From positions 372,001-436,000 of the forward strand of contig CM030728.1 in assembly GCA_018127085.1 (NCBI GenBank): a stretch of 64,000 nucleotides of DNA, written 5' to 3'. The notes beneath the pieces are model-generated. The model did not search any database. It was not told the DNA's origin and worked only from the letters and a program-made list of their open reading frames with translations. This DNA is from Pneumocystis sp. 'macacae' (taxonomy: Eukaryota > Ascomycota > Pneumocystomycetes > Pneumocystales > Pneumocystaceae). This document shows, piece after piece, positions 14,570 through 34,187 of the stretch. Made by a program: the position numbers and the translations under genes. The number at the start of each line of letters is the position of its first letter. The stretch's first letter is position 1.

Positions 14570-15205
14570 CTATTTTAAACATGCTCGTAAACTTTCTAGT
14601 ACTTCTATTTGAATTTTTGCATCAGCAATGTCTTCTTCATTTCCGTTTCCAGAAGCAATCTTCTGAGCCTCTTGAAGGTTCTTGGATACAGCCTAAAGAC
14701 TATTTATCATTAAATATGAAAAATTAATATTACTTTCCTCCAAACTAAAGTCATCTAATGGATAAGCCTCAATAGCATTAATACATAAACTAGATCCTGG
14801 CTGCACAATAGCAAAACCACCAGAAACTAAGAAAAAAATTAACAAAAACAAGTATAAATACACAATTACCAAAAAATTTATTAGATATGCCATTTTCTTC
14901 AATTACATCAACAACACCAGGACGAAGCTGTTCAATAGAAGGAACGTGTAATGCAAGAATACCCATACTCCCAGATGTCGCAGGTATATTCACTTGCATT
15001 CTATAAACATTAATATTCTTATTAACCTAAAAATCTAACTATATTATTCTTACACATCTTGAGCATTATAAAGAACATTATGCGGAAGAGAAAACGTTAA
15101 ACGAATTTTGTCTGTTGAAACTTCCTTAGCATATTCTCTACACAGAAAACGGGGAAATCTCTTCTTATATAAAAACAGTCTTGCTGATGCTCGAGTTAAG
15201 CTCAT
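14570..15205 (-). CDS. ATP16: ATP synthase F1 delta subunit, mitochondrial
   Basis: Central-stalk subunit of mitochondrial ATP synthase (bacterial epsilon homologue). Four exons give 164 residues. Introns: 14693-14737, 14827-14869 and 15001-15053. A basic N-terminal stretch with Arg and Ser/Leu looks like a mitochondrial targeting peptide. The mature beta-sandwich starts IRLTFSLPHNVLY and contains VNIPATSGSMGILALHVPS, followed by GGFAIVQPGSSL. The two C-terminal helices read LEAVSKNLQEAQKIA and AKIQIEVLESL. Reaching those helices in frame requires removing 14693-14737, which begins GAAAGT, not GT; it is listed separately. The neighbouring minus-strand gene is RPL12, 320 bases upstream. Confidence 0.92.
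14693..14737 (-). other. Probable GA-AG intron in the ATP synthase delta gene
   Basis: 45 bases on the minus strand starting GAAAGT and ending TTTAG. Excision joins LE to AVSKNL, giving the family C-terminus and a frame divisible by three. The GTAATA that begins four bases later would shift the frame and give an unrelated tail. The donor has the same GAAAG start as the odd SMC1 intron. Confidence 0.65.
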
Positions 15206-15527
15206 TTTTTACTTAAATTTTAATTTTAAAAAATATTTCGTACAAAAACAAATGTAAAACTTAATATATTTTTTTATAGTTATTTTTACATGAAAAACAT
15301 TAATAAAGGCAAAATATAATGAAAACTATGTTTTTGTAACATAAACATCTGAATATGAAAACATAATTTCAGAACTAATAAATGAAAACAAAATCAATCT
15401 TGTTTGCGCTTAAATTAGAACACTTATATAAACAAAATGCTCCAGAGTGTCGGCAAACACAAAAAAGAAAAAATCAAAACACAAAATCAAAATATTTAAT
15501 TATAATATACAAAAATACTAAACCTTC
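15206..15527. other. AT-rich spacer upstream of ATP synthase delta
   Basis: About 320 bases between the delta start codon and the RPL12 stop. It presumably carries the delta promoter and the RPL12 3' end. I see no distinct element. Confidence 0.5.
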
Positions 15528-16383
15528 TTATTCCAAAGGGACTAAAATTAGAAATTAGTAAATGCTTCAAAAAAAAAAAACAAACAGTACTACTAATATG
15601 ACATGAATCAATCTCATCAATGATTTCTTTAGGATTTCTGCCGTCTACAAAACATCCAATACTAAATGCAGTTCCAAGAACCTCTTTAACTGTTCCACAA
15701 AGATTTTTAGAAAAACTCTTGAATCGCATTTTACGTGCAATGTTAATAATATCATCCAAAGTAAGATTCCCAGAATGCCTTTAAGTAAGACATATATCTC
15801 AAAAAACACAAAAAAACTTACTTAATATTCTTTTCTTTCTTACGATCTCGTGGAGGCTCTAAAACATAAGAAATGACACAAAAGGAAAAAAAACCTTTCA
15901 ATGCTTTAATAATAAGAGCAGATGCAGAAGGAACAATTTCTATTTCTGCTTGTCGATTTTGAATAGTAAGTTTAACAGTAACCCTTAGCCCTTTCTAAAA
16001 AATATCAACAATTATAATCAACACGAAAATATAGAACACATACCCAATCACCAGTCGCCTTAGCAATATCTTCCCCTACTTTCTTAGGCGACTATACTAA
16101 TTAATCATATTATATTTTCGAAACAATCACTCATACTAAACCAAGAGGACCAATCTTTGGTGCAAGCGTAGATGATGCACCTATTTCCCCACCAACAACT
16201 AAAAAATCTCTATTAAATTTTCCATTTCTTTAAAACAAGTAAAATCTACCTCGTATATAAATAATTTTAACTTCATTAGGATCAATCTACATTAATAACT
16301 ATCAGATAAAAATCCAGAAAAATACAAAATATTCAAAATCCTTATAAAAAATACAACAAAGCATTCCATACCTTTGGCGCCAT
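15528..16383 (-). CDS. RPL12: Ribosomal protein uL11 (RPL12)
   Basis: Stalk-base protein of the large cytosolic ribosomal subunit that contacts the GTPase centre of the large rRNA. Eight exons give 165 residues, the same length as in other fungi. Introns: 15542-15590, 15779-15821, 15859-15894, 15995-16043, 16092-16136, 16199-16249 and 16287-16371. The order is [99 protein letters not shown] and [15 protein letters not shown]. The first exon is just four codons plus an 85-nt intron, the longest of the gene. The last exon has only a few codons, and its exact donor (15590 or three bases further) is uncertain. Confidence 0.93.
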
Positions 16384-16859
16384 CCTAGTCTTAAATCAAA
16401 AAACTTATTTAACAAATTTACAAGTGATTAACAATTATCGAATAATTTACTGACCTTTTCCGAATAAACCCTAAAATATATTTCAAAAGATTAATCAAAA
16501 AATATATTCTAATATCAAATAAAAATATAATCAGAAAGAAAAATGTATTCGAGGTTATTTTATTAAACAAAAACACTAAAAAGAGTTTGAAATAATAATA
16601 ATATTTTAATACATGAAAATAGGATAAAGGACAAATATAAGAATGATAAGAAAATAAATGAAATTTTGAAAAGAGATTACAAAAAAAAAGTTTCCAATTT
16701 TTTAAGGTCAGATAACATCAAAGAACATATTCTTAGCAACATCCAATTATCTTGCCCTTGTCCTAAATATAATACTCACGTTCCAAGATAAGGCTTACGT
16801 TATCTTCATTTAATATATATAAAAACCTAATATACTGTACGAACAAGAAATAATAATAT
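16384..16859. other. RPL12 upstream region with a telobox-like site
   Basis: About 476 bases between the RPL12 start and the PP1 stop. Mostly AT-rich, with an AAACCCTAAA element near 16466-16475, about 85 bp upstream of the RPL12 start. The part near 16740-16800 has a more mixed composition, but I cannot assign it. Confidence 0.5.
16466..16475. promoter_or_regulatory. Telobox-like ACCCTAA site upstream of RPL12
   Basis: AAACCCTAAA at about 85 bp before the RPL12 start codon. Similar elements precede SEC23, HSP90 and the G3BP-like gene. In other fungi such sites in ribosomal protein promoters bind Tbf1-type factors. That role here is inferred. Confidence 0.4.
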
Positions 16860-18029
<1,170 letters not shown>

Positions 18030-18759
18030 TGAATCACAACTCTAAATTATTTTTCACTAAGGAAAAACCGACGATAGACAAATCAATATATCCTAATAAT
18101 AACAATTAATCACGTCCCATATATGTTTTTTTTAGATGAAGACACACAGTATAAACACTATTTGTTCATTCAAATGCTAATTTTTTTCCTTGATTTTATC
18201 ATTTCCAACGTACCTTAGTTTAAGTTCTTAAATCTAATTTCTATAAAAAAAAAATCACCACAAAACAAATTGTTATATCTCAACACGATTATGTGAAAAA
18301 TAACACTTAGAACACCAACACTGACTTTTATCTTATGTATTCTTTACAATAGTTTACCTCCGTTTTTTTCTGAACTTTTTCAAATACGTTTTTTATGTAA
18401 ACCACTCCAAATGAACCTTTTATTTAATATAACACTCTAAAAACCACTTATTCCTCCAAGTGGCCCTCAATTCTTCCGTCTCCTACCCTTTATCTATCAC
18501 TGTAGACTTAAAATGATATTAACCTTGGATCACACGATCTTAACAGTACAAACCCCCTTGTATACAACATGAAATAATAAATTATATAAATGTATTTTAA
18601 TAGATTAAATAGGACAATTATACATATATAGAACAAATGCAAATACAATACATTGAACAGTTTAGTTAAACCTATAAAAAGTCAAATACACAAAAGATAT
18701 ACTATATCAATCTAATATAATAATGTATAGATAATATGCAAATATATATATATATAATT
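18030..18759. other. Intergenic region between PP1 and TFC4 with an unassigned mixed-composition segment
   Basis: About 730 bases upstream of PP1 and downstream of TFC4. Bases around 18280-18570 are less AT-biased than other spacers, without an open frame I can build on either strand. It may be a long leader or a non-coding RNA, but I cannot assign a class. Confidence 0.45.
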
Positions 18760-21700
18760 TTAGATAGAAAGGTAAGTATCTACAAGATTACGTGCATATG
18801 CTGCATTTCCACTAGCAACATAAATTAAAGAAAGATTATAAACAGCATGCCGACGCAAATCAAAATAAATATGCTCATTAAAATCAGAAGTAGTCAAAGA
18901 AATAACACGTTCATAATAAGGAACAGCAAAATGAGAAAGACCTAGAGCCAAAAATCAAATGGATTCTATATCAATTATCTAAATAATAAACAAACCTAGC
19001 TGATGAAATGCACGTGCAATATTAAATTCAGCTTCCTGATGCTCATAGACCCCCATAGGCTTCCTGAGCTCATAATACTGGAAAAGAAAGGTCATCCCTT
19101 GAAGTATTTGGTATTGCCGATTATTTGACTGACGCTGCATAGCTCTATGTAAATATGCCATTCCAATTGACAAAGAAATCAATGGATCAGACGGAGCTAA
19201 AGCATACGCGCGTCCATAATAATCTGAAACCACATAAATATATAATCCACTAATTTGTAAAAAACATACGCAAAGCTTGAACATAACTTCTAGAACCAAT
19301 CATTACATGACCATAAGAAACAAGAAGTACAACATTATATTGCATTGGAACATAGCTTTCATTCTCATTCTTAGTTATTACCAGCGACTCTTTGCTTTTC
19401 TTTCCAGATACCATAGAATCAATACTTTTTATCTGACGCAAAAGATATTTTTGTAAAGCAGAATTTGCAGAATAATGCAACATTGCTTCACCAGTCGGCA
19501 TAGCTACAAAATGCAAACGATATCCATCTGACCTAAATCTATATAAATTTGAAAAATATCTACATTCCTCAGCGACAATAGAATATTGCTTAGACCATAA
19601 AGAGCATGCTATATTCAAAATTAAAATTACAATATATCAAAATAACCATATACCAAGTCGAGTAACATGCATTTTATTCAAACGCTCATGACTTTGATAA
19701 AAAACATTAGCACCCATAGCAGCTTTAATTACATCCAAAGCATCAAGAAAATCATCATATTTTGTCAGACAAATTGCATACTTATAGTTTAGCAACATCT
19801 TTTAAAAAATATGTATAACATACCTGCATAAAAATATAAAACCAGATATCAAAACTTAAGCCCCGAAATTCATTTACATCATTTGTAACATTCTCACGAT
19901 AAGATTCATCATCACAGAAATCTTCAAAAATTATACATCAATATTAATAAACCTAAAAACATACCCAATGATTCTTGAAGTCTGTCTGCCATAACTTTTA
20001 ATTTATGATTTATTTCCATCTTTTGCATACGTCGTTTTGCAACAGAAATAATACCCTTAAACTTTGTTGATTTCTCAGATGGATAAAACGCGCGTACATT
20101 ACGAAAATCGTCAACCATATCACCTGCTGTATCTAGCCATTCATTTACAGCTTGACGATCACCTTGCAACATTTTATCACGTACTATACTTAATTTTTGC
20201 CATTTGAATAATGTATGCTCAGTCCTTCTCATTTCAATAGCAATTCTTTCATTTAAACACGACTTTAAGGAAACTTTTTTAGATAATTTATCCCGTGAAA
20301 TTTTAGTATCCACAATAAAAATAAGCTTAGAACTATTTTGAGACTCATTTTGCACCTCTTCAACAACATGATTCTCGTTTCGTTGATAATAAATAACTGA
20401 ACACAGTCAAATAAAAGAAGAGATTTTCTTTATATAAACCTTTGTTGACTACATCAAGAGCTTCCTCTCTACGACCAGTAATTTGATATATGTCTGCTAA
20501 CTGAATAAGAGATTCAATATGTCTTTCATTATTAGCCACAATCCCTTTAAAACATTCTTCTGCTGCTTCTAAATCATCTATAGCTTTATAACACTTCCCC
20601 ATAGAAAACCATAAATCAGGTCCATTTGCCTAAAAAACTTTAAAAATACAAAATACAAAACAAATATACTGACAGAATCAGATTCTGTTAAACGGGAGTA
20701 AAGTCGGAGAGCCTCATCATAAAGTTTTTTTTCACTTAATGCGTTAGCAGCATCAAAAATCAAATCAATATTTTTCTGAACATTCGGATTTTCATCCAAT
20801 ACTTCGAAATGTCTCAATGCTTCATCCGTATCACCAATATGCAATCTACATATCCCTAATTTAACCCTTAATTCTAAAGGCATTTCATAACGTGTTTTAT
20901 CTCCATCTAAAAAATGCAAAACCAAACTCCGTCTTTCATTATCATTATCCCATTCTCTATCATCAGGACAATCATCCCAAAATTCTTCAGATTTTCTTCC
21001 ACATAACCACCGCCCTATATATTTTATATTATATATACATTGTTTCCATCGTTTATCAGCAATATAAAGTTCAGACATAATATGCAATTCACTCCAATTA
21101 AGACCGCAATTACTTTCAGGGGGATATTGAAAACACAAATAATATTCTACAGCCTTTTCATAAAGAGCTATTCCTTCAGAAACCTGAGAAGTCTGAAGAT
21201 ATAACCTAGCTAACTGACGGATTACTGTCATATCATTTGGAACAATATTAAGCAAATTTCTAAAACAATCAATTGCCTTTAACAAATTAGAAAGAAAATC
21301 TAAACAACTAATAAACCTTCTTCATTCTTCCTCTATCACGAGCCAAAATAGCCCGATCCCAAATAGCATCAACATCAGATGGACGAGCATGAATAGCTCT
21401 ATTGTAACAATAGTCCGCCTGATCCCAAAGCTTGGAATCCTGACTCAACTTTGCACAAGTTAACCAAAGATCAGCATCCTTAGGTTTGAGATGAGCAGCA
21501 CTAATCCATGAACCAAGACATTTATCTATATTTCCTCTTTCGCGATGAACCTCTCCAAGAGTCTGCCATGCAGCAAAAACATTAGAATCAATACGAATAA
21601 TTTCCTGAAGAGTTTTCAAAGCTTCTGAAAAATCACCGGAAGCAAACGCCTGATTTGCATATCCAAGCAAACATTTAACTTCTTCTGAAGGTTCCATATC

Positions 21701-22097
21701 CGCTACACCTCTACGCCCCTTCAAAATACATTAAAAGGAACATATTTCTAAAAAATATAATAATAACCTTCGATCTTCCTTTATTTCTCCGGAACCCAGA
21801 TGCTATCTTAAGATCCTTCTGAAATTGAGAAACTTCAGATGCCATACTTTCTTCGGAACATCCAACCATTCCAATTACGTCACTTGAGTCGCCCTCAAAA
21901 CCTATGTACTTGATATTTCCGTTATCATTCAAATCATCATCATCTGACCATAGTCCTTTCGCATGCAGATCAATCAAAGGGAGATGAAACTCATCCTTAT
22001 TAAAATGCGACACTCCCTGAACCTCAATATTCGGAATCTCTTCATGCAACATACGCCAATATTCACCATCCTGTAGATTTTTCTCATTTTCATCCAT
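18760..22097 (-). CDS. TFC4: TFIIIC subunit TFC4/Sfc4, TPR protein
   Basis: TPR subunit of the RNA polymerase III factor TFIIIC, which bridges promoter-bound TFIIIC to TFIIIB. Ten exons give 976 residues. Introns: 18942-18995, 19224-19269, 19609-19653, 19781-19823, 19922-19964, 20397-20439, 20630-20673, 21277-21316 and 21719-21767. An acidic N-terminal region (LWSDDDDLNDNGN) precedes TPR repeats, for example LGYANQAFASGDFSEALKTL, AAWQTLGEVHRERGN and LARLYLQTSQVSEGIALYEK. A central basic segment (KRRMQKMEINHKL) follows, and more TPRs run to the end, with YNLSLIYVASGNAAYARNLV near the C-terminus. Intron 19781-19823 uses the more distal acceptor. The closer one would leave only 25 nt. TFIIIA and RPB6 are in the same window. 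Confidence 0.9.
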
Positions 22098-22546
22098 TTT
22101 TTATCGTCATTATTCCAAAAAAATCACTCAAAAAAGACTTCATAAACAGAGTCCAATAGGAAACATGAAAAACAAAATATTTTCATTATCTACAATATTC
22201 TATACATTTTTTTCAATTTTATTTTTTATCTTATTAAACGGAGATCATTCACAAAAAGACATCGTACGTTCAACCTTCCCCCCTTTTGGAAACATGAAAA
22301 TAATTAATCAAATACAACAAAGGAAGATAGGATAATTAGCTTGAAAGATCCTGGTTAATTCAAAATATTTCCAGAGAAATACCCAGTAGAGTGTTTTTTT
22401 TTAAAAAACACTCAAAAAACAAAAAAAACTAAATATAAATTCAAAACTTATTAAGAAATTTTACAAAAAACAAAAAAAAATAAAAATTTCAAAAAAGAAC
22501 AGACCTATAAATAACGCCTAAGTCGTGTTGAACACGAGACAATATA
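22098..22546. other. Divergent promoter region of TFC4 and VTS1
   Basis: About 450 bases between two start codons on opposite strands. It contains several A-runs and an approximately 60-base purine-rich stretch just before VTS1. No distinct motif stands out. Confidence 0.5.
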
Positions 22547-24311
22547 ATGTCAATCACACCGACACCAGAACATCATGATAGATCATCATTAAAACATCTA
22601 ACATCGAAAATCCAATTAAATCCTCAACTAAGAACATCCTTTGATCTGTCTAATTACAATTCACCTGTTTCTGTTCGTAGTAACCGTCCTACTTCAGAAG
22701 TTTTTGTACGAACTCCACAAAAAACACAAATGCCTGAAGGTAATGTATGTTTTATTTCTCCCAAACATACTTTAATTATATAGTTGCTGCCTTTGACAAA
22801 TGGCTTGAGGATTTACAAAGCTATGAAAATACATTGGAAGAAATGGAATCTGCATCTTTAGATCAAAACTTTAAAGAAGAATTAGGAGCAATAGAACAAT
22901 GGTTCCGCGTGCTCTCAGAAGCAGAACGTACAGCAGCGCTGTATTCTCTTTTACATCAGGCTACTCAGGTGCAAATACGCTTTTTTATAACTATTCTTCA
23001 GCAGATGGCTCGTAATGATCCAATGAATGCTTTTTTATCTCCTGCAAATCTTGATAAAGGTATATTAATCAATAAAGAATTATAAACTATTTTCTGATGG
23101 CACGAGATTACATGAAAAATAGTTTAACGGGTGCAATAAATCAACTTAACCTTGATAGAAAGAACGGGGTTATGATAAAACCTCTTTCTCCATCTATTAA
23201 TAATTCGTCTTCAGTACAAATTCAAAATGGATCGCATTTTGAGGCAAAAACAATTAATACGATGTTTCAAAATGCACCAGCAACATTAGCTACCCAGAAA
23301 GCAAGACTAAATACTAATTGCAATACTAGCGTTTTTAACAATACACATAATCAAGATACAATATCAATACACAATAGCAATAGTCCATTATTATTAAAAC
23401 AAGATTCATTAGCATCGCCTTTATGGTCCCAGTCTTTAAATAAGATTCCTGAAAGTACTCCTTTAGGGTTTAATAGACCCAAATCAGTAGATATTGGAAA
23501 GATTCAGGATACACAACAAATGAATTCTCGTATTATTAATAATTCTATCTCTAATACTGACTATGGGGAATTTTCCCCTTTTAGTCCAGGTTGCAATTGG
23601 GCATCTATGGTCAATACACCCGCAGTTCCAATGTTTCCTCAAACATCTTCACAAAATAGCGATCTTCTTAAAGGCGCAACATCAAAATTGACATCCTTAT
23701 CATCAAATATTCAGAATAGTGATCCTGTTGTCCTTGATGCGGATGTAAAGAAATATAGAAGAGGAAAAAATATACTGTTGTCATCTGTCACGGATAATAA
23801 TAGTTACAGTTCGCATCCTACAAATGCTTTACTGTATACGGAGCATGGTCAGTTGATGCAAGTGCCTTCTCAACGTAGTATTTCTTCTCCTTTATTATTA
23901 CGGAAAATATCACCAAAGTCAGATTCATCTATTCCTCCAGGATTTACAGAAACATCTGGGTGGCATGTACCTATATCTTCTCAACCGAATGGATATCTCG
24001 CACCTTTTGATGTATCATCTCCATTATTAAGTATGGAGGAATATATATCAGACAATTCAGATGCAATTATAACAAATAGGAAAGGAAGACGAATAACATC
24101 CAAGCCCCCTGAAAATCCAGTTAACGATTTATTACTAAACGATATTCCTGCCTGGTTAAGGGGTTTGAGGCTTCACAAATATTCTGATAATTTAGGAAAT
24201 ATGAATTGGGAAGAACTTATTGAAATGACAGATGAACAACTGGAAATGAAAGGGGTTGCAGCGCTTGGTGCGCGACGCAAACTCCTTAAAAGTTTTGATC
24301 AAGTAAACTAA
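22547..24311 (+). CDS. VTS1: VTS1, Smaug-type SAM-domain RNA-binding protein
   Basis: Post-transcriptional repressor that binds hairpins with a CNGG-type loop through its SAM domain and recruits the CCR4-NOT deadenylase. CCR4 itself lies at the start of this window. Three exons give 557 residues. Introns: 22740-22783 and 23060-23106. An N-terminal Vts1 region ([50 protein letters not shown]) is followed by a long Ser/Asn-rich low-complexity linker. The C-terminal SAM domain spans about the last 55 residues: [17 protein letters not shown] and then [17 protein letters not shown]. The lysines and the [10 protein letters not shown] helix that contact RNA in yeast are kept. Confidence 0.92.
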
Positions 24312-24637
24312 ACTTCTATCATCTAGCAGCTAATTTTATGTTTAGATAAAGGAAGCACGGAGCCTGGGTAAATTCTAGATTCCTATAAATTGTATTTATC
24401 AATATTAATTACTGCTGTATACCATTTTTTCATGTTAAACATATGAAAAATAATCAAAACCGTTATCCAAAATAAACAGTTGTTTCAATAAACTTGAATA
24501 CTTAAACAATTTATTAAAATAATACATTCACAAAATGCAATTCAGTCTTATACATACATTAACATAAATGCCCAAATAATACATCATTAATATGACTTTC
24601 CAAAATGTAATACCCTGAATAAAGTCCCCACAGATAA
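24312..24637. other. Spacer between convergent VTS1 and CDH1
   Basis: About 325 bases of AT-rich 3' sequence between two stops. Nothing distinctive seen. It marks the left edge of the region where GC content begins to climb. Confidence 0.5.
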
Positions 24638-26244
24638 CTATCTTATTTTTGTAAAAGGATCTAATAACGAGTCTCGGTCAGGATCGCTTTTGCTTTTCGA
24701 AAAAACATTCCAAAATCTCAAAGTCTCGTCGCCCGCACCAGTAACTATGGTCTGACCATCAGGCGACATAGCCAGATATAAAACCCGATAAGTATGTCCA
24801 GTCAGCGCAGCAACCTGCGTCATAGATGGGTATTTCCAGACTATCACCTGGTTTTCCGAGTACCCATGCGTCGAAACAATCTCATTTGAATTCTTAGACC
24901 AAGCAAGATTGCATACTTGAGACCCCGTGTCTATTTCTGAAATCTGCTGTCCATTAAGCGTGTTCCAAAACTTTATCGTCCTGTCTGCTGTACCGCCCCC
25001 ACTCGCAAGAATCCCATGCTGGTGAGGATTCCATGCAATCGCCTTGACCGCCGCCGTATGCTCCGAAAACTTATACAGCGGCGTCTCATTCAGCCGGTCC
25101 CACACTATCAGCTTGTTGTCGTTCCCCCCCGACGCAAGCAGCCCGTCCTCACAGTTCCACTTCAGCCCACACACCTCCTGCTTGTGTGCACCAAGCTGCT
25201 TGATATGGTGCTCCGGCACCCTCACGTCTCGGTGGAAAATCTGGTGGTCCCTCCCCCCCGACGTAAGAATATGCTCGTTCCACGCAAGCGACCCTAACCC
25301 CATTCAAAACCCCCCCTAAACCCCCCCAGCCCCCCCACATACCAACCCTCAGCCCGTGCCCCAGCATCGTCCGCGTCCGCTTGCACTGCTCTGCATCCCA
25401 TATATGCACCAGCCCCTTGTTCGTCCCAAGCGCCACATGCGACCCCTACACACGTAAAAACCCGTCTCCAGCCCCTCCCCCTACCCGCTGGATCCAGCAC
25501 ACACTCGTCACTGAGTCGTTCGGCCCCAGATCACACAGCTTCGTCACCTTCCCCGACTGTGCACTCCACAGATACACACACGTCCCCAGCCCCACCCCCA
25601 GCACATTGTTGCACCCCCAGTCCACCAGGTTCAGGTAGAAGTCGTCGTGCAGCTCCGGCGCATCCAGCACCTTGAACGGGACCCTTGCAATCGCCCGCGG
25701 CTGCTTCCGCGGCGACAGCAGCAGCCGCTGCGAGTCAAACCGCACCGGCGACAGCGAGTATATCTCCCGCGTCGGATCATCAATCCCGCTCCCCGACGTC
25801 CCACTCGTCGGCGTCCTGTTCTGCGGCGACTTGTACGAAAACAGGCTCCGCCCCGGCGTCCCCGGCGTCCCCGGCCGCCCCGGCGTCTTCTGCCGCGGCG
25901 GCGACCCCTCTCCTACCGTCTCCCCAAACAGCTCCGACCGCAGCAGATGCAGGAATATCTTGTTTGACTCCTCCACTTCCCACCCCGTCAGCCCCTTCTC
26001 CTACTCTGTCTCCCCTACCTCGCTGCCCATCGCCCTCCCCCGCCTTCCGCTTCCCCCGCCCCGCCCCCTCCTCTGTCTCCTCTGCCAGATTGAAGCTTGC
26101 CTGCAGATCCACCCCGTCTCTGCTCGGAATAAACCGGTCCCCATACCCCGACCGCACCCGCCGCCCCGCCTCTCTCGCCTCTCTGCGCCCCCCACTGCCC
26201 TCCGACGCACTGCGCAGCCGCCTGTCAAACTCAGGCTCAAACAT
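24638..26244 (-). CDS. CDH1: CDH1/FZR1-type APC/C activator, WD40 protein
   Basis: Substrate-recruiting activator of the anaphase-promoting complex in late mitosis and G1. Four exons give 491 residues. Introns: 25294-25342, 25446-25484 and 25976-26018. The N-terminus holds the C-box DRFIPSR (about residue 36) that docks on the complex. A conserved block follows (SNKIFLHLLRSELFG), then FKVLDAPELHDDFYLNLVDW, then seven WD repeats (VALGTNKGLVHIWD, GGRDHQIFHRDVR, GGGTADRTIKFWN, GDETLRFWNVF). It ends in Ile-Arg, the IR tail needed for complex binding. The C-box arrangement fits Cdh1 better than Cdc20. The 5' two-thirds is extremely GC-rich with G or C at nearly every third position, while the last exon drifts back toward AT. 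A Gly/Pro/Arg-rich linker near residue 100 follows that bias. Confidence 0.93.
25294..25342 (-). other. G-quadruplex-prone CDH1 intron
   Basis: On the coding (minus) strand this 49-nt intron contains three runs of seven G, then a run of four, and the acceptor is followed by GG. Loop lengths are 2-8 nt. That fits the usual G-quadruplex pattern in both DNA and pre-mRNA. Splice ends are normal (GTATG and TTAG). Confidence 0.6.
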
Positions 26245-26535
26245 GTTGCTGCTGCGGCAGCCTTCCGTTTTTGTGGTGTCGACGGCGGCGCAACTGGCTG
26301 ATGCCTTTTTTGGGGGCGGCGGACCAAAGCGGCAACCAACCCGCAGTCGCAGTCAGCGGGCAGCTGTGCACTGCTGTGCACAGCAGACAAGGCAGCGGAG
26401 GCGGGAGAGGCGGCAACAGCGGCAGCAGACGGTTGGAATGGAATGGGAATGGGAGGGGGCGGGAGGGAAGGACTAGGGCTAGGGCAGGGCAGGAGGAGAT
26501 AAAAGGACGCGACGCGTGTCGAGAAAGCAAGAGCG
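26245..26535. promoter_or_regulatory. Divergent CDH1-H2B promoter, very GC-rich
   Basis: 291 bases between two start codons. It contains a perfect 16-bp palindrome at 26371-26386, several GGG tracts at about 26450-26490, a CTAGGGCTAGGGC repeat at 26473-26485, and a TATA-like GATAAAAGG about 30 bp before the H2B start. The TATA role is inferred from position only. Confidence 0.5.
26371..26386. repeat. Perfect 16-bp palindrome
   Basis: CTGCTGTGCACAGCAG reads the same on both strands. It is preceded by a partial copy (CTGTGCA) 9-10 bases upstream, giving a tandem arrangement in the middle of the CDH1-H2B promoter. Confidence 0.7.
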
Positions 26536-33940
<7,405 letters not shown>

Positions 33941-34187
33941 AGAGTCCCACTTTGTACCAATCCTCTTTGTACCTTCTGAAATAAAAACAATAAATATTTA
34001 CTCTTATTTTTACACTCTAAAAGCTGTTGTCATTCGAAATGGTAGTTATCGTTTAAAACTTAGATATAAAAACTTTATTAAAAAACTTAAAGAAATTAAG
34101 GTATTCTAATAAAATAAAAAAGATCTTTAGATATTGCTAAAACATTTTCTTACTAAAAAGAAATAAAAATTATCGTTTTTTTTGAAT
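33941..34187. promoter_or_regulatory. Short divergent promoter of separase and AFI1
   Basis: About 247 AT-rich bases between two start codons on opposite strands, so both promoters must share it. No specific element recognised. Confidence 0.45.
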
